From NCBI GenBank assembly GCA_039184415.1, contig JBCDBB010000098.1:1-14730 (forward strand): a DNA stretch of 14,730 nt. The letters are read 5' to 3'. The position numbers and the translations under genes were made by a program. Below, in pieces: positions 6,138 through 13,325 of the stretch (the stretch's first letter is position 1; each line of letters opens with the position of its first letter). The notes beneath the pieces are model-generated. The model made no database searches. It saw only the letters and a program-made list of their open reading frames with translations, and was not told the DNA's origin. Source of the stretch: JANSYP01 sp039184415 (GTDB lineage Bacteria; Pseudomonadota; Alphaproteobacteria; Rhodobacterales; Rhodobacteraceae).

Positions 6138-6158
6138 AAGATAGAACGGAGTCCGACC

Positions 6159-6530
6159 ATGAAACATCCCGTCGATATCCATGTCGGCAAGAAAGTCCGG
6201 CATCGCCGCTGGATGGTCGGAATGACCCAGCAGCAGCTGGCCGATCAGGTCGGCATCAAGTTCCAGCAGATCCAGAAGTATGAGACGGGCATGAACCGCA
6301 TCAGCGCCTCGCGGCTCTGGGACATCGCCGAGACGCTAGACGTGCCGGTCAGCTATTTCTTTGACGGTCTCGACCAGAAACAGGTCAGCCATTCCGCGGG
6401 CGACCCGATGCCGGGTGATCTGCTGGCGGACAAGGAAGCGCTGGAACTTGTCCGGTCCTATTACGCGATCCCCGAAAACCAGCGCCGCCGGTTGTTCGAA
6501 CTGGCACGGGTCTTAAGCGACGCGGCGTGA
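6159..6530 (+). CDS. XRE family HTH regulator, PraR/PhrR-like
   Basis: The product is 123 residues. A Cro/C1-type HTH occupies residues about 10-66 (GKKVRHRRWMVGMTQQQLAD, then VGIKFQQIQKYETGMNRISA and LWDIAETLDVPVSYFFDGL). The FQQIQKYE recognition helix and the SYFFDGL end are hallmarks of a family widespread in alphaproteobacteria that includes Sinorhizobium PhrR and Rhizobium/Azorhizobium PraR, repressors tied to low pH, biofilm and quorum-sensing genes. The C-terminal part (residues 85-123) has a helix with ELVRSYYAIPENQRRRLFEL, also family-typical. ATG at 6159 is chosen by family alignment and has a modest ribosome site (ACGGAG); an in-phase upstream extension is rejected. The next gene (HisN-like) begins about 85 nt downstream and may be co-transcribed. 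Target genes here are unknown. Confidence 0.92.
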   Translation: MKHPVDIHVGKKVRHRRWMVGMTQQQLADQVGIKFQQIQKYETGMNRISASRLWDIAETLDVPVSYFFDGLDQKQVSHSAGDPMPGDLLADKEALELVRSYYAIPENQRRRLFELARVLSDAA

Positions 6531-6615
6531 CGGCCTCCGACCGGACCGGGTGACAGGGGCGCACGGCCCTCCTATCGTCCCGGCCATGACTCACGCCTCC
6601 CCGACCCGCGAGGGT

Positions 6616-7410
6616 ATGACAGACCTCGCCTCCGACATCCCGCCCATTGCCCATCGCCTGGCAGACGCCGCGCGCCGCGTCACGCTGGAGCGCTTCCGCG
6701 ATCTTGGCCTGAGTGCGGACAACAAGGCCGACGCCGGGTTCGACCCGGTGACTGAGGCAGACCGTGCCAGCGAACGGGTGATGCGTGACATTCTGGAGCA
6801 AAACCGCCCCGAGGACGGTATCCTGGGCGAGGAGTTTGGGCCCAAAGCCTCCAGGTCCGGAATGACCTGGGTGCTCGATCCGATCGACGGCACCCGCGCC
6901 TATCTGGCCGGCGCACCGACCTGGGGCGTGCTGGTTGCCCTGCGCGATCGGGATGGACCGCTTTACGGCATCATCGACCAGCCCCATATCGGCGAGCGGT
7001 TCGAGGGCGGGCTGGGCCGGGCGCAGCTGACGGGCCCCCGTGGGGTGGACCCGCTCCGAAGCCGCCCGGCGCGGCCGCTCGCTGAGGCGATCCTGTTTTC
7101 GACCTTTCCCGAGATCGGCAGCCCCGAGGAGCGCGCGGGCTTCGAGAGGGTCGCGGGTCAGGTGCGCCTGACGCGCTACGGCATGGATTGCTATGCCTAC
7201 GGTCTACTGGCCCTCGGTCAGATCGATCTGGTGATCGAGGCGGGGTTGCAGCCTTACGACATTCTGGCGCCCATAGCCGTGGTCGAGGCGGCGGGCGGCA
7301 TCGTGACCGGGTGGGATGGCGGTCCGGCGCTGGAGGGCGGGGCCGTCGTCGCCGCGGCGAACCCCGAGATTCATGCGGCGGCCCTCAGCCTGCTGCGCGC
7401 GGATGGCTGA
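6616..7410 (+). CDS. hisN: Histidinol-phosphatase-like inositol monophosphatase family protein
   Basis: The product is 264 residues from the ATG at 6616. It belongs to the Mg-dependent inositol-monophosphatase superfamily and looks most like the HisN branch, which dephosphorylates histidinol phosphate in histidine synthesis. Metal and phosphate motifs are visible: DPVTEADRASERVMRD (43-58), GEEFG (71-75), DPIDGTRAYLAG (88-99) and QPYDILAPIAVVEAAGG (212-228), the last with the third metal-ligand Asp. The DNKADAGFDPVTEAD stretch is typical of HisN. The start is uncertain: ATG 6586 and GTG 6550 are in frame, and none has a well-spaced ribosome site. The stop overlaps the next start by 8 nt. An inositol, PAP or nucleotide phosphatase role cannot be excluded, particularly given the purine-related neighbour. 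Confidence 0.87.
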   Translation: MTDLASDIPPIAHRLADAARRVTLERFRDLGLSADNKADAGFDPVTEADRASERVMRDILEQNRPEDGILGEEFGPKASRSGMTWVLDPIDGTRAYLAGAPTWGVLVALRDRDGPLYGIIDQPHIGERFEGGLGRAQLTGPRGVDPLRSRPARPLAEAILFSTFPEIGSPEERAGFERVAGQVRLTRYGMDCYAYGLLALGQIDLVIEAGLQPYDILAPIAVVEAAGGIVTGWDGGPALEGGAVVAAANPEIHAAALSLLRADG

Positions 7411-8749
7411 AACGCTGATCCGCCGCGCGGATGTGCTGGTTACCATGGACGGTGCGCGGCGCGAGCTTGCCGGCGCGGATATGCGGCTCCGAGACGGGGT
7501 GATTGCCGAGATCGGGACCAGCCTGGCGCCGGGCGATGCGCAGATCCTGGACGCGTCCGGCTGCGTCGTGACGCCGGGCCTGGTCAACACGCACCACCAT
7601 CTCTTTCAGTCGCTCACCCGTGCGGTGCCCGGCGGACAGGATGCGCTGCTCTTCGGCTGGCTCCAGACGCTCTACCCGGTCTGGGCGCGTTTCGGACCCG
7701 AGGAGGTACGGGTTTCCGCCGCCCTGGGGCTGGCCGAGCTCGCGCTCTCGGGATGCAGTCTAACCTCTGACCATCTCTACCTTTTTCCGAACGGGGCACG
7801 GCTGGATGACAGTATAGACGGGGCACATGACATCGGTGTCCGGCTGCTGGCCACCCGCGGGTCGATGAGCATCGGCGAAAGCGCTGGCGGCCTGCCCCCG
7901 GACAGTCTGGTGGAGCCGGAGCCGGCGATCCTGGAAGATTGCATCCGGGTGATAGACGCCCATCACGACCCCGCGCCGGGGGCGATGATCCAGATCGCCG
8001 TCGCGCCCTGTTCGCCCTTTTCGGTCAGCCGGGACTTGATGCGCGACGCGGCGCTTTTGGCCCGCGACAAGGGCGTGCGGCTCCATACCCATCTGGCCGA
8101 GAATGACGAGGACGTTACCTATTCTCACGCCCGGTTCGGCTGCCGACCGGGGCAGTATGCCGAAGATCTCGGCTGGACCGGCGATGATGTCTGGCACGCC
8201 CATTGCGTGAAGCTCGACGGGGCCGAGATCGATCTGTTCGCCCGCACGAAAACCGGCGTAAGCCATTGCCCCTGCTCCAATTGCCGGTTGGGATCGGGCA
8301 TCGCGCCGGTGCGGGCAATGCGCGATGCGGGCGTGCGCGTCGGTGTGGGCGTGGACGGCTCGGCCAGCAATGACGCAGGCAATCTGTTGCTGGAGGCGCG
8401 TCAGGCGCTGCTGCTGCAGCGGGTCGCGCAGGGGGCGGACGCGATGTCGGCACGGGAGGCGCTTGAGATCGCCACGCGCGGCGGGGCCGAGGTCCTTGGG
8501 CGGTCAGGGGATCTGGGCAGTCTGGAGGTAGGCAAGCGCGCCGATATCGCCATCTGGGACGTCTCGGGCGCCGAGGGAACGGGCGCGTGGGACCCGGTTG
8601 CGGCGCTCCTGCTCTGTGGTCCGACCGAGGTGCGGGATCTGTTTGTGGAAGGTAGGCCGGTCGTTTCGGATGGCCGGCTGGTGACCGCGGATCTGGGCGC
8701 GCTGCTGCACGAAGCCCGGAGGCTCACCGCCAGTCTGGTGGAAGGGTAA
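7403..8749 (+). CDS. 8-oxoguanine deaminase (amidohydrolase family)
   Basis: The product is 448 residues, normal for this group. It is a metal-dependent amidohydrolase of the TrzN/AtzB/guanine-deaminase type, predicted to hydrolyse 8-oxoguanine to urate and ammonia, cleaning up oxidised purines. Metal ligands are visible: THHHLF at 63-68 (H64/H66), HTHLAE at 228-233, HAHC at 265-268 and GVDGSASND at 316-324. The sequence around the first metal site, including LTRAVPGGQDALLFGWLQTL (71-90), and SDHLYLFPNGARLDD (122-136) are characteristic of annotated 8-oxoguanine deaminases. The ATG at 7403 overlaps the 3' end of the hisN-like gene by 8 nt, with no clear ribosome site, so translation is probably coupled. 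The relative hydroxyatrazine hydrolases are an alternative, but the conserved stretches favour the 8-oxoguanine branch. Confidence 0.9.
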   Translation: MAETLIRRADVLVTMDGARRELAGADMRLRDGVIAEIGTSLAPGDAQILDASGCVVTPGLVNTHHHLFQSLTRAVPGGQDALLFGWLQTLYPVWARFGPEEVRVSAALGLAELALSGCSLTSDHLYLFPNGARLDDSIDGAHDIGVRLLATRGSMSIGESAGGLPPDSLVEPEPAILEDCIRVIDAHHDPAPGAMIQIAVAPCSPFSVSRDLMRDAALLARDKGVRLHTHLAENDEDVTYSHARFGCRPGQYAEDLGWTGDDVWHAHCVKLDGAEIDLFARTKTGVSHCPCSNCRLGSGIAPVRAMRDAGVRVGVGVDGSASNDAGNLLLEARQALLLQRVAQGADAMSAREALEIATRGGAEVLGRSGDLGSLEVGKRADIAIWDVSGAEGTGAWDPVAALLLCGPTEVRDLFVEGRPVVSDGRLVTADLGALLHEARRLTASLVEG

Positions 8750-8763
8750 CGATCCGGTCAGGA

Positions 8764-8797
8764 ATGTACGAAACGTCCAAATGGACATTTCGTACAT
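8764..8797. repeat. Near-perfect 34-bp palindrome between convergent genes
   Basis: The left arm starts ATGTACGAAACGTCCA (8764-8779) and the right arm is its reverse complement, TGGACATTTCGTACAT (8782-8797), with one mismatch (C8774/A8787) around a two-base centre: 15 of 16 pairs. It lies 14 nt after the deaminase stop and 43 nt beyond the end of the minus-strand gene at 8841. There is no T-tract and the outer stem is AT-rich, so it is not a standard terminator, though a hairpin in RNA would be stable. The symmetry resembles an operator for a dimeric repressor, yet no promoter of a gene faces it. Confidence 0.8.
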
Positions 8798-8840
8798 CCA
8801 TGTTCGCGGTTTGGCCTGTTCCGGGACCGGCGCGTCGGCG

Positions 8841-9395
8841 CTACATCATCGCCGCCGGGGAGAGCGCGGTGAAGACGCGGATATAGTCGCCGGGCGAGGA
8901 GCCCGCCCAGTAGACCCAGAGCCGATGGGAGTCGTCCTCGTCGATCCAGACGCGGTCGCCGCGTTCGAGCCCGCGGAGTTCCTCGCTGATGTAAGTGACA
9001 TCGGTGTTGGCGAGGAAATCCGTCGCCGCCATCGTCTGCTGGAACGCGGCAATCCCCAGGATCGGGGCATCGAACATCACATAGCCGTACTGGACCCCGT
9101 TATAGCTGTCGAAGAAGACATAGTGGGAGGCCACGATCGAGCCTGCCGGGATCATCGGCTGGACCCCGATATCGACCCGGATCGGCTCAATGAGCTCGAT
9201 ATTCTGGTCCTCGTCGAACGCATAGAGATGGTCGGTGTTGAACGTGTCGTATCCTACCGAGAAGGGCGGATCGGTGTTGAGTTTTACAAACTCTCCGTTT
9301 CCGGTCTGGCGCAGGATCTTGCCGTCGATCACGGTCGCGGCGGCGGGGCTGTGCACCATGCCGAGGGTGGCCAGGAACAGGATCATGCGCCGCAT
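8841..9395 (-). CDS. Exported protein of unknown function
   Basis: The product is 184 residues. It starts with a clear signal peptide (MRRMILFLATLGMVHSPAAA, cleavage near AAAT at residues 18-21), so the mature protein of about 164 residues is probably periplasmic or secreted. The mature part is acidic, rich in aromatic residues and beta-prone (SVGYDTF, ASHYVFFD, YGYVMFD, RLWVYWAG), and has no cysteine. I do not recognise a domain; the pattern is reminiscent of small secreted beta-sandwich proteins but this is a guess. ATG at 9395 is supported by AGGAG about 7 nt upstream on the minus strand; a second ATG at 9386 is less well placed. It ends convergent to the deaminase gene and is divergent from the DUF1217 gene, with 200 nt between the starts. 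Confidence 0.82.
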   Translation of the reverse strand: MRRMILFLATLGMVHSPAAATVIDGKILRQTGNGEFVKLNTDPPFSVGYDTFNTDHLYAFDEDQNIELIEPIRVDIGVQPMIPAGSIVASHYVFFDSYNGVQYGYVMFDAPILGIAAFQQTMAATDFLANTDVTYISEELRGLERGDRVWIDEDDSHRLWVYWAGSSPGDYIRVFTALSPAAMM

Positions 9396-9595
9396 CCGTG
9401 AACTCCTCTCTGTCGGGTTGCCGGCAGCCTAGCGCGATGCGGCGGCCAATGGGTGGCGAAGGGGTGGGGATGACGCAGTCGTGACCCAGGGGCAGCTGCG
9501 CCCGGGGCGAGCGACCGGTGCTAGGGAAGCATTAAGCCGTCTGGCCTATAGCGATGTTGCGCCAACAGGTCCGGACCGGGCCGAAGGGAGTGTGC

Positions 9596-11479
9596 ATGAC
9601 GTTCACGCCGTTGATCACCGGAGGAGGCCTGGCCGGCTACAGGCTCTTGCAGAGCACGCAGGACGCGCAGATGCAGGCCCTCGCCCGGTCGCCGCAGACG
9701 GCGCGGGACACCGCGCATTTCCAGCAGAAGATCGCCGGTGTTCAGACAGTCGACCAGTTGATGGACGACCGCACCCTCTTGCGGGTGGCGCTGGGAGCCT
9801 TTGGTCTGGACGAGGATATCAACAACAGAGCGTTCATCCGCAATGTGCTGATGTCGGACCTGAACGATCCGGGATCGACGGCCAACCGGCTGAGCGACAA
9901 GCGCTATCTCGCGCTGGCGCAGACCTTCAATTTCGCCGGAAGCGAGGGCGCGAACCTGCCCGGCGCGCAGGCCGCCGACACGATCCGCGGAGAGCTGAGC
10001 CAGGTCGACAGCGTGGAGACGCTGCTGAGAAGCTCCAACCTGCTCGACCGTGCGCTCGATGCCTTTGATCTCGGCCGCTACAGATCCCAACCGGTTCTGC
10101 TGGAACGGGTCCTGACCTCGGATCTGAACGACCCTGAGTCGCTGGCCAACCGGCTCGGCGATCCCGGGGTCGTCGATTTCGCGCGCGCGTTCCAGGGCGG
10201 GGAGAGCCACCTGTCGGCGTCGCTGATCTCGCGCGTGAGCCGGGATGTCGCCGCCCAGCTCCAGGCGTTGCAGAGTTCGGACGATCTGATGGGTGACCGG
10301 CGCCTGCTGGAGAGCGTGCTGAGCGTCTTCGGGCTCGAAGGGGACCTGGACAACCGCTGGATGATCCAGCGGGTTCTGGACAGCGATCTGTCCGACCCGA
10401 CCTCGCTGGCGCGTGCCCTGCCGGATGCGCGCTATGCCGAATTGTCGGATGCGCTGGGCTTCCAGCGGCTGGCGGCCGAGCAGAGCTCGGTCTTCGGGTT
10501 CGCCGACAGGTTTGCCGGCAGGCTGGAGGGGCTGCAGAGCTCCGACGATCTGCTGGACGATTCCGGGCTGCTGCAGTCGACGCTGGATGTCTTCGGGCTG
10601 CAGACCGAGGACCGGGCGTTTCTCAAGGCGGTGCTCGACTCCGACCTGAGCGACGAGGCCTCGGTGGCCAACAGCCAGTCCGACCCGCGCTACCGTGCGA
10701 TGGCCGAGGCCTTCGGGTTCGGCGCGATGCTGACGGGAACCGAGCGGGAGGAGGCCCAGAGCCAGCTGTCTGCCGTGATCGACGCGGCCCAGGCCCGCCG
10801 CGGCCCTGTCACAGATGTGACCGATTTCTTCAACGACATCCCGCTGATGCTGGCCACGACGGCGTTTTTCGACATCCCGCTGGGGGAAGAGGAGGCGCGC
10901 TTTACGGGCCGTGTGCTCGACGCCTACAACACCGATCCGGACTCCGCGCTGCTGGTGCTGAGCGACGCGCGCTATGAGGCGCTCTACAACGCGCTGAACT
11001 TCCAGCCCGAGAGCGACCAGCGCACCTATCCGTCGGGATTTGCGGAGGCCGTGACCGAGCGCTATCTCGAGCGCCAGTTCGAGATCCGCGTCGGCGATAT
11101 CGATCCCAATCTGCGGATCGCGCTGTCCTTTGAGCGCGAGTTGGGGGACGCGGTGGCCAGCGCGACGAGCAACGATGCGCAATGGTTCAAGGTGATGGCC
11201 TCGCCGCAATTGCGGACGGTGTTCGAGACGGCCTTCAACCTGCCCGCATCCTTTGCGACGCTCGATCTCGACCGGCAGCTGGGCGATTTCAAGAGCCGGT
11301 CCCAGAGCATGTTCGGCACATCCGAACTCGCCGAGCTTCTGACGCCCGACCGGATCGAGCAGATGCGCGAGCGCTATCTGACCGTCGCCACGATCAACTC
11401 GACCGCCAGCACCTCGCCGCTGGCGCTGCTGGCCGGCAGCACGAGTCCGAACTCGCCGGTTCTGAACCTGTTGCTCTGA
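9596..11479 (+). CDS. DUF1217 family protein with tandem repeats
   Basis: The product is 627 residues, long for DUF1217 proteins, which are often annotated in or near flagellar gene clusters of alphaproteobacteria; their role is not established. ATG at 9596 has AAGGGAG about 6 nt upstream. The protein is almost entirely built from related helical units. Four are in register: residues 49-136, 137-224, 225-312 and 313-400, each beginning VQTVDQLM / VDSVETLL / LQSSDDLM / LQSSDDLL and carrying a downstream VL-x-SDLxDP. A fifth, more diverged unit starts near 405 and a partial one near 497. There is no signal peptide or membrane segment, and the last 30 residues are Ser/Thr/Ala-rich and end in LLL, as in exported flagellar proteins; the link to flagella is inferred because no flagellar gene is in the window. 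Confidence 0.85.
   Translation: MTFTPLITGGGLAGYRLLQSTQDAQMQALARSPQTARDTAHFQQKIAGVQTVDQLMDDRTLLRVALGAFGLDEDINNRAFIRNVLMSDLNDPGSTANRLSDKRYLALAQTFNFAGSEGANLPGAQAADTIRGELSQVDSVETLLRSSNLLDRALDAFDLGRYRSQPVLLERVLTSDLNDPESLANRLGDPGVVDFARAFQGGESHLSASLISRVSRDVAAQLQALQSSDDLMGDRRLLESVLSVFGLEGDLDNRWMIQRVLDSDLSDPTSLARALPDARYAELSDALGFQRLAAEQSSVFGFADRFAGRLEGLQSSDDLLDDSGLLQSTLDVFGLQTEDRAFLKAVLDSDLSDEASVANSQSDPRYRAMAEAFGFGAMLTGTEREEAQSQLSAVIDAAQARRGPVTDVTDFFNDIPLMLATTAFFDIPLGEEEARFTGRVLDAYNTDPDSALLVLSDARYEALYNALNFQPESDQRTYPSGFAEAVTERYLERQFEIRVGDIDPNLRIALSFERELGDAVASATSNDAQWFKVMASPQLRTVFETAFNLPASFATLDLDRQLGDFKSRSQSMFGTSELAELLTPDRIEQMRERYLTVATINSTASTSPLALLAGSTSPNSPVLNLLL
9740..10720 (+). repeat. 264-bp period repeat inside the DUF1217 gene
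   Basis: Four consecutive units of 88 codons. Corresponding residues fall exactly 88 apart: V49, V137, L225 and L313 start the units, and S87, S175 and S263 start the SDL-x-DP block; the fourth unit has lost two residues in the middle (S349). At the DNA level GCCAACCGGC recurs at 9881 and 10145, exactly 264 nt apart, but overall nucleotide identity is modest, so the duplications are old. Confidence 0.8.
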
Positions 11480-11502
11480 GCGGCGGCGCCTGACAGGGCC
11501 GA

Positions 11503-12360
11503 TCAGCTTTGGCGCTCCATCTGGTCGCGGATCTGGGCGGTGAAGCGCGCGATGTCCTCGCCCGCCGCGTCGGGCGCCCGGTAGAGCGACAGTGCCACGC
11601 TTTTTAGTTTCGGAAGCCCCGCGTCGGCGCCCAGGATCCGGAGCGGCGGCTCGATGGTGATCCGCGGCATGACCGAGAGCGCCAGCCCGGCCTGCAGGAT
11701 CGATCGGACCCCGATCGGATGGGGGCTGAGATGGGCGAGGTAGCCCCGCCGCCCGGCCCGGTCGAGCGCGTCGAACGCGTAGCCCCTCAGATCGCGCCCG
11801 TCGGTCAGAAAGACGAGCGGCAGGTCGCCCCGGAGCGCCTGAGGGTCGAGCCCGGGGCCCGCGACCCAGACAAGCTCCGTGCTTTCGACGAACTCGCGTC
11901 CCGGTCGCCGGCCCTGGTCCATCATGAAGGCGAGGTCGATCTCGCCGGCGTCCAGGAGCGCAGGGAGCGCGTCGCTCCGGTCGCACTGGATCTGGATCTG
12001 CACGTCAGGGGCGTCCGCGGCATAGCGGCCGAGCGCGCGGGCGACGACGGACATGGCCAGCGTCACGGTGGTTCCGAGCCGGATCGCCCGCCGGCCGCGC
12101 GCGCCGCGGATGGCCTTCACCGCCTCGTCGGACAGGCCCAGGATGCGGCGCGCGTAGTGGGTGAAGGCGGCGCCTTCGGGGGTGAGCGCCATGGGCCGTC
12201 CCCGGCCGCGGGTGAAAAGCGGGCAGCCCAGTTCCTGTTCCAGCTTGCGGATATGCGCGCTGACCGCCGACTGGACGGTGTTGCGCCGCTCCGCCGCGAC
12301 GGAGAAGTTCAGCGTTTCCGCCGCAATCACGAAGCTTTCGAGCGCGTTGAGGTCCCGCAT
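11503..12360 (-). CDS. LysR family transcriptional regulator, divergent from TauE/SafE
   Basis: The product is 285 residues. The N-terminal winged HTH (about 4-62) contains ESFVIAAETLNFSVAAERRN then TVQSAVSAHIRKLEQELGCP, and the effector domain starts near residue 92 (RRAIRLGTTVTLAMSVVARAL). Its N-terminal half resembles that of the LysR protein at 3956, with the same QSAVS core and a shared YARRI/ML-x-L-x-DEA linker, suggesting the same subgroup. The ATG at 12360 begins the HTH at the normal distance. It is divergent from the TauE/SafE exporter with 98 nt between starts, and a perfect dyad lies in that gap, so the exporter is the probable target. It is convergent with the DUF1217 gene, 23 nt apart. 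The inducer is likely a substrate of the exporter (a sulfonate, sulfite or organic acid), but this is inference. Confidence 0.93.
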   Translation of the reverse strand: MRDLNALESFVIAAETLNFSVAAERRNTVQSAVSAHIRKLEQELGCPLFTRGRGRPMALTPEGAAFTHYARRILGLSDEAVKAIRGARGRRAIRLGTTVTLAMSVVARALGRYAADAPDVQIQIQCDRSDALPALLDAGEIDLAFMMDQGRRPGREFVESTELVWVAGPGLDPQALRGDLPLVFLTDGRDLRGYAFDALDRAGRRGYLAHLSPHPIGVRSILQAGLALSVMPRITIEPPLRILGADAGLPKLKSVALSLYRAPDAAGEDIARFTAQIRDQMERQS

Positions 12361-12377
12361 CTGAAATCTCGTTTGTA

Positions 12378-12400
12378 GATTTATAAAGCCGTTATAAATC
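12378..12400. promoter_or_regulatory. Perfect dyad between LysR and TauE/SafE genes, candidate LysR operator
   Basis: GATTTATAA (12378-12386) and TTATAAATC (12392-12400) are exact reverse complements with a 5-nt spacer, in an otherwise GC-rich neighbourhood. The dyad begins 18 nt upstream of the LysR start and 59 nt upstream of the exporter start. The size, symmetry and position in a divergent gap are as expected for the recognition site of the LysR protein encoded at 11503-12360. Confidence 0.7.
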
Positions 12401-12458
12401 GCTTCACTGATACATACCAGCGCGATAGATCCGGCCCGGCGTATTGCTGGGACATGCC

Positions 12459-13217
12459 ATGGATCTGACGATTTCCTTTTTTCTGGTCGCGGCCTGCGCG
12501 GTGCTGGTGACCGGGATCTCCAAAAGCGGCTTCGGCGGCGGGCTCGGCGTGATGTCGGTGCCGCTGATGAGCCTTTACATCGCGCCGCAGCTGGCCGTCG
12601 CGATCCTGATGCCGATCCTCTTGGCGATGGATCTGCTGATCGTCTGGCAATATCGCTACCGCTGGAGCCGGCCGGTCGTCGCGGCGCTGCTGCCCGGTGC
12701 GGCGGCGGGTCTGACCCTCGGCGCGGTGGCGTTTCAGTGGATGAGCGCGGATCTGATCCGGTTTTGTGTGGGGCTGCTGGCGCTCTTTTTCGTGGCGCAG
12801 TATCTGCGCGGCCTCCGTCGGGTCGAGAGCGCGCCGGCCCCGCGCCGCGGGGTGGTGTTCCTGCTGGGCGGGCTGTCGGGCTTCGCGAGCTTCGTCGCCC
12901 ATGCCGGCGGCCCGCCGGTCAAGGGCATCCTGCTGCGCGAGGGGCTGGAGAAGTCGGTCTTCGTCGGGACCAACACGATGTTCTTCTTTGCCCTGAACGC
13001 GACCAAATCCGTGGCCTACAGCGCCATGGGCCAGCTGACGCCGGAAAGCCTGCGGATCAGCCTGCTGCTTGCACCGCTGCTCTTCGTCGGGATCGGGCTG
13101 GGGCTGGTGCTGCACAAGACGGTCTCGCAGGCGATCTTCACGCGGATCGTTTACGGGTTCCTGTTTCTGGCGGGTCTGAAGCTGCTCTGGGACGGGCGCG
13201 GGGTGCTGCTCGGTTAG
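12459..13217 (+). CDS. Sulfite exporter TauE/SafE (TSUP) family permease
   Basis: The product is 252 residues with about seven or eight membrane segments. The family hallmarks are both present: the N-terminal ISKSGFGGGLGVMSVPLM (20-37), and the second-half counterpart AHAGGPPVKGILLREG followed by FVGTNTMFFFALNATKSVAY. TSUP permeases move small anions such as sulfite, sulfoacetate or other organic acids across the inner membrane. The ATG at 12459 begins the first membrane segment; a TTG at 12444 would add five residues. The ribosome site is weak (CTGGGA). The gene is divergent from a LysR regulator that probably controls it. No sulfonate-degradation gene is nearby, so the substrate cannot be assigned. 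Confidence 0.92.
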   Translation: MDLTISFFLVAACAVLVTGISKSGFGGGLGVMSVPLMSLYIAPQLAVAILMPILLAMDLLIVWQYRYRWSRPVVAALLPGAAAGLTLGAVAFQWMSADLIRFCVGLLALFFVAQYLRGLRRVESAPAPRRGVVFLLGGLSGFASFVAHAGGPPVKGILLREGLEKSVFVGTNTMFFFALNATKSVAYSAMGQLTPESLRISLLLAPLLFVGIGLGLVLHKTVSQAIFTRIVYGFLFLAGLKLLWDGRGVLLG

Positions 13218-13325
13218 GGCGCGGCGTTGGGGACTTGGGCGCGGGCGGCGCGTGCCCCGGGGACAGCCTTGCGCTGCGGCAGGTTGACCTCGCGGATTGG
13301 AGGCAATTTTCCCCGCTGCGTCCGG

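Larger units (their letters stand above)
5830..6158. other. Long AT-rich divergent control region
   Basis: This 329-base gap separates the divergent MDR and XRE genes and is clearly more AT-rich than its surroundings. It contains the GCAAAATG array (5902-5950), two copies of ATAAGT[C/G]TTACC starting at 6000 and 6040 (40 nt apart), a CTGCAG palindrome with flanking symmetry near 5980-5992, a -10-like TATAAG at 6039-6044 and TATTAAT at 6056-6062 without good -35 boxes, and a dyad just before the XRE start. An open frame runs through it from 5859 in phase with the XRE gene, but has no ribosome site or recognisable sequence. Confidence 0.6.

Noticed and set aside
5859..6158. An in-phase upstream extension of the XRE protein.
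   Set aside because: The extension has no ribosome site or homology, is AT-rich and contains the repeat arrays; the family normally starts close to the ATG at 6159.
9532..9558. A possible flagellar sigma-28 promoter in front of the DUF1217 gene (TTAA, then about 15 nt, then GCGATGTT).
   Set aside because: The -10 part only matches GCCGATAA if shifted by one base and then poorly; it is worth keeping in mind but is not supportable as a feature.
9521..11986. An 821-codon open frame on the minus strand opposite the DUF1217 gene.
   Set aside because: Its product is Arg/Gln/His/Gly-rich without hydrophobic periodicity or family signature, and it arises because GC-rich codons opposite a repetitive gene lack stops. 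The plus-strand frame has a ribosome site, ordered repeats and a sensible composition.
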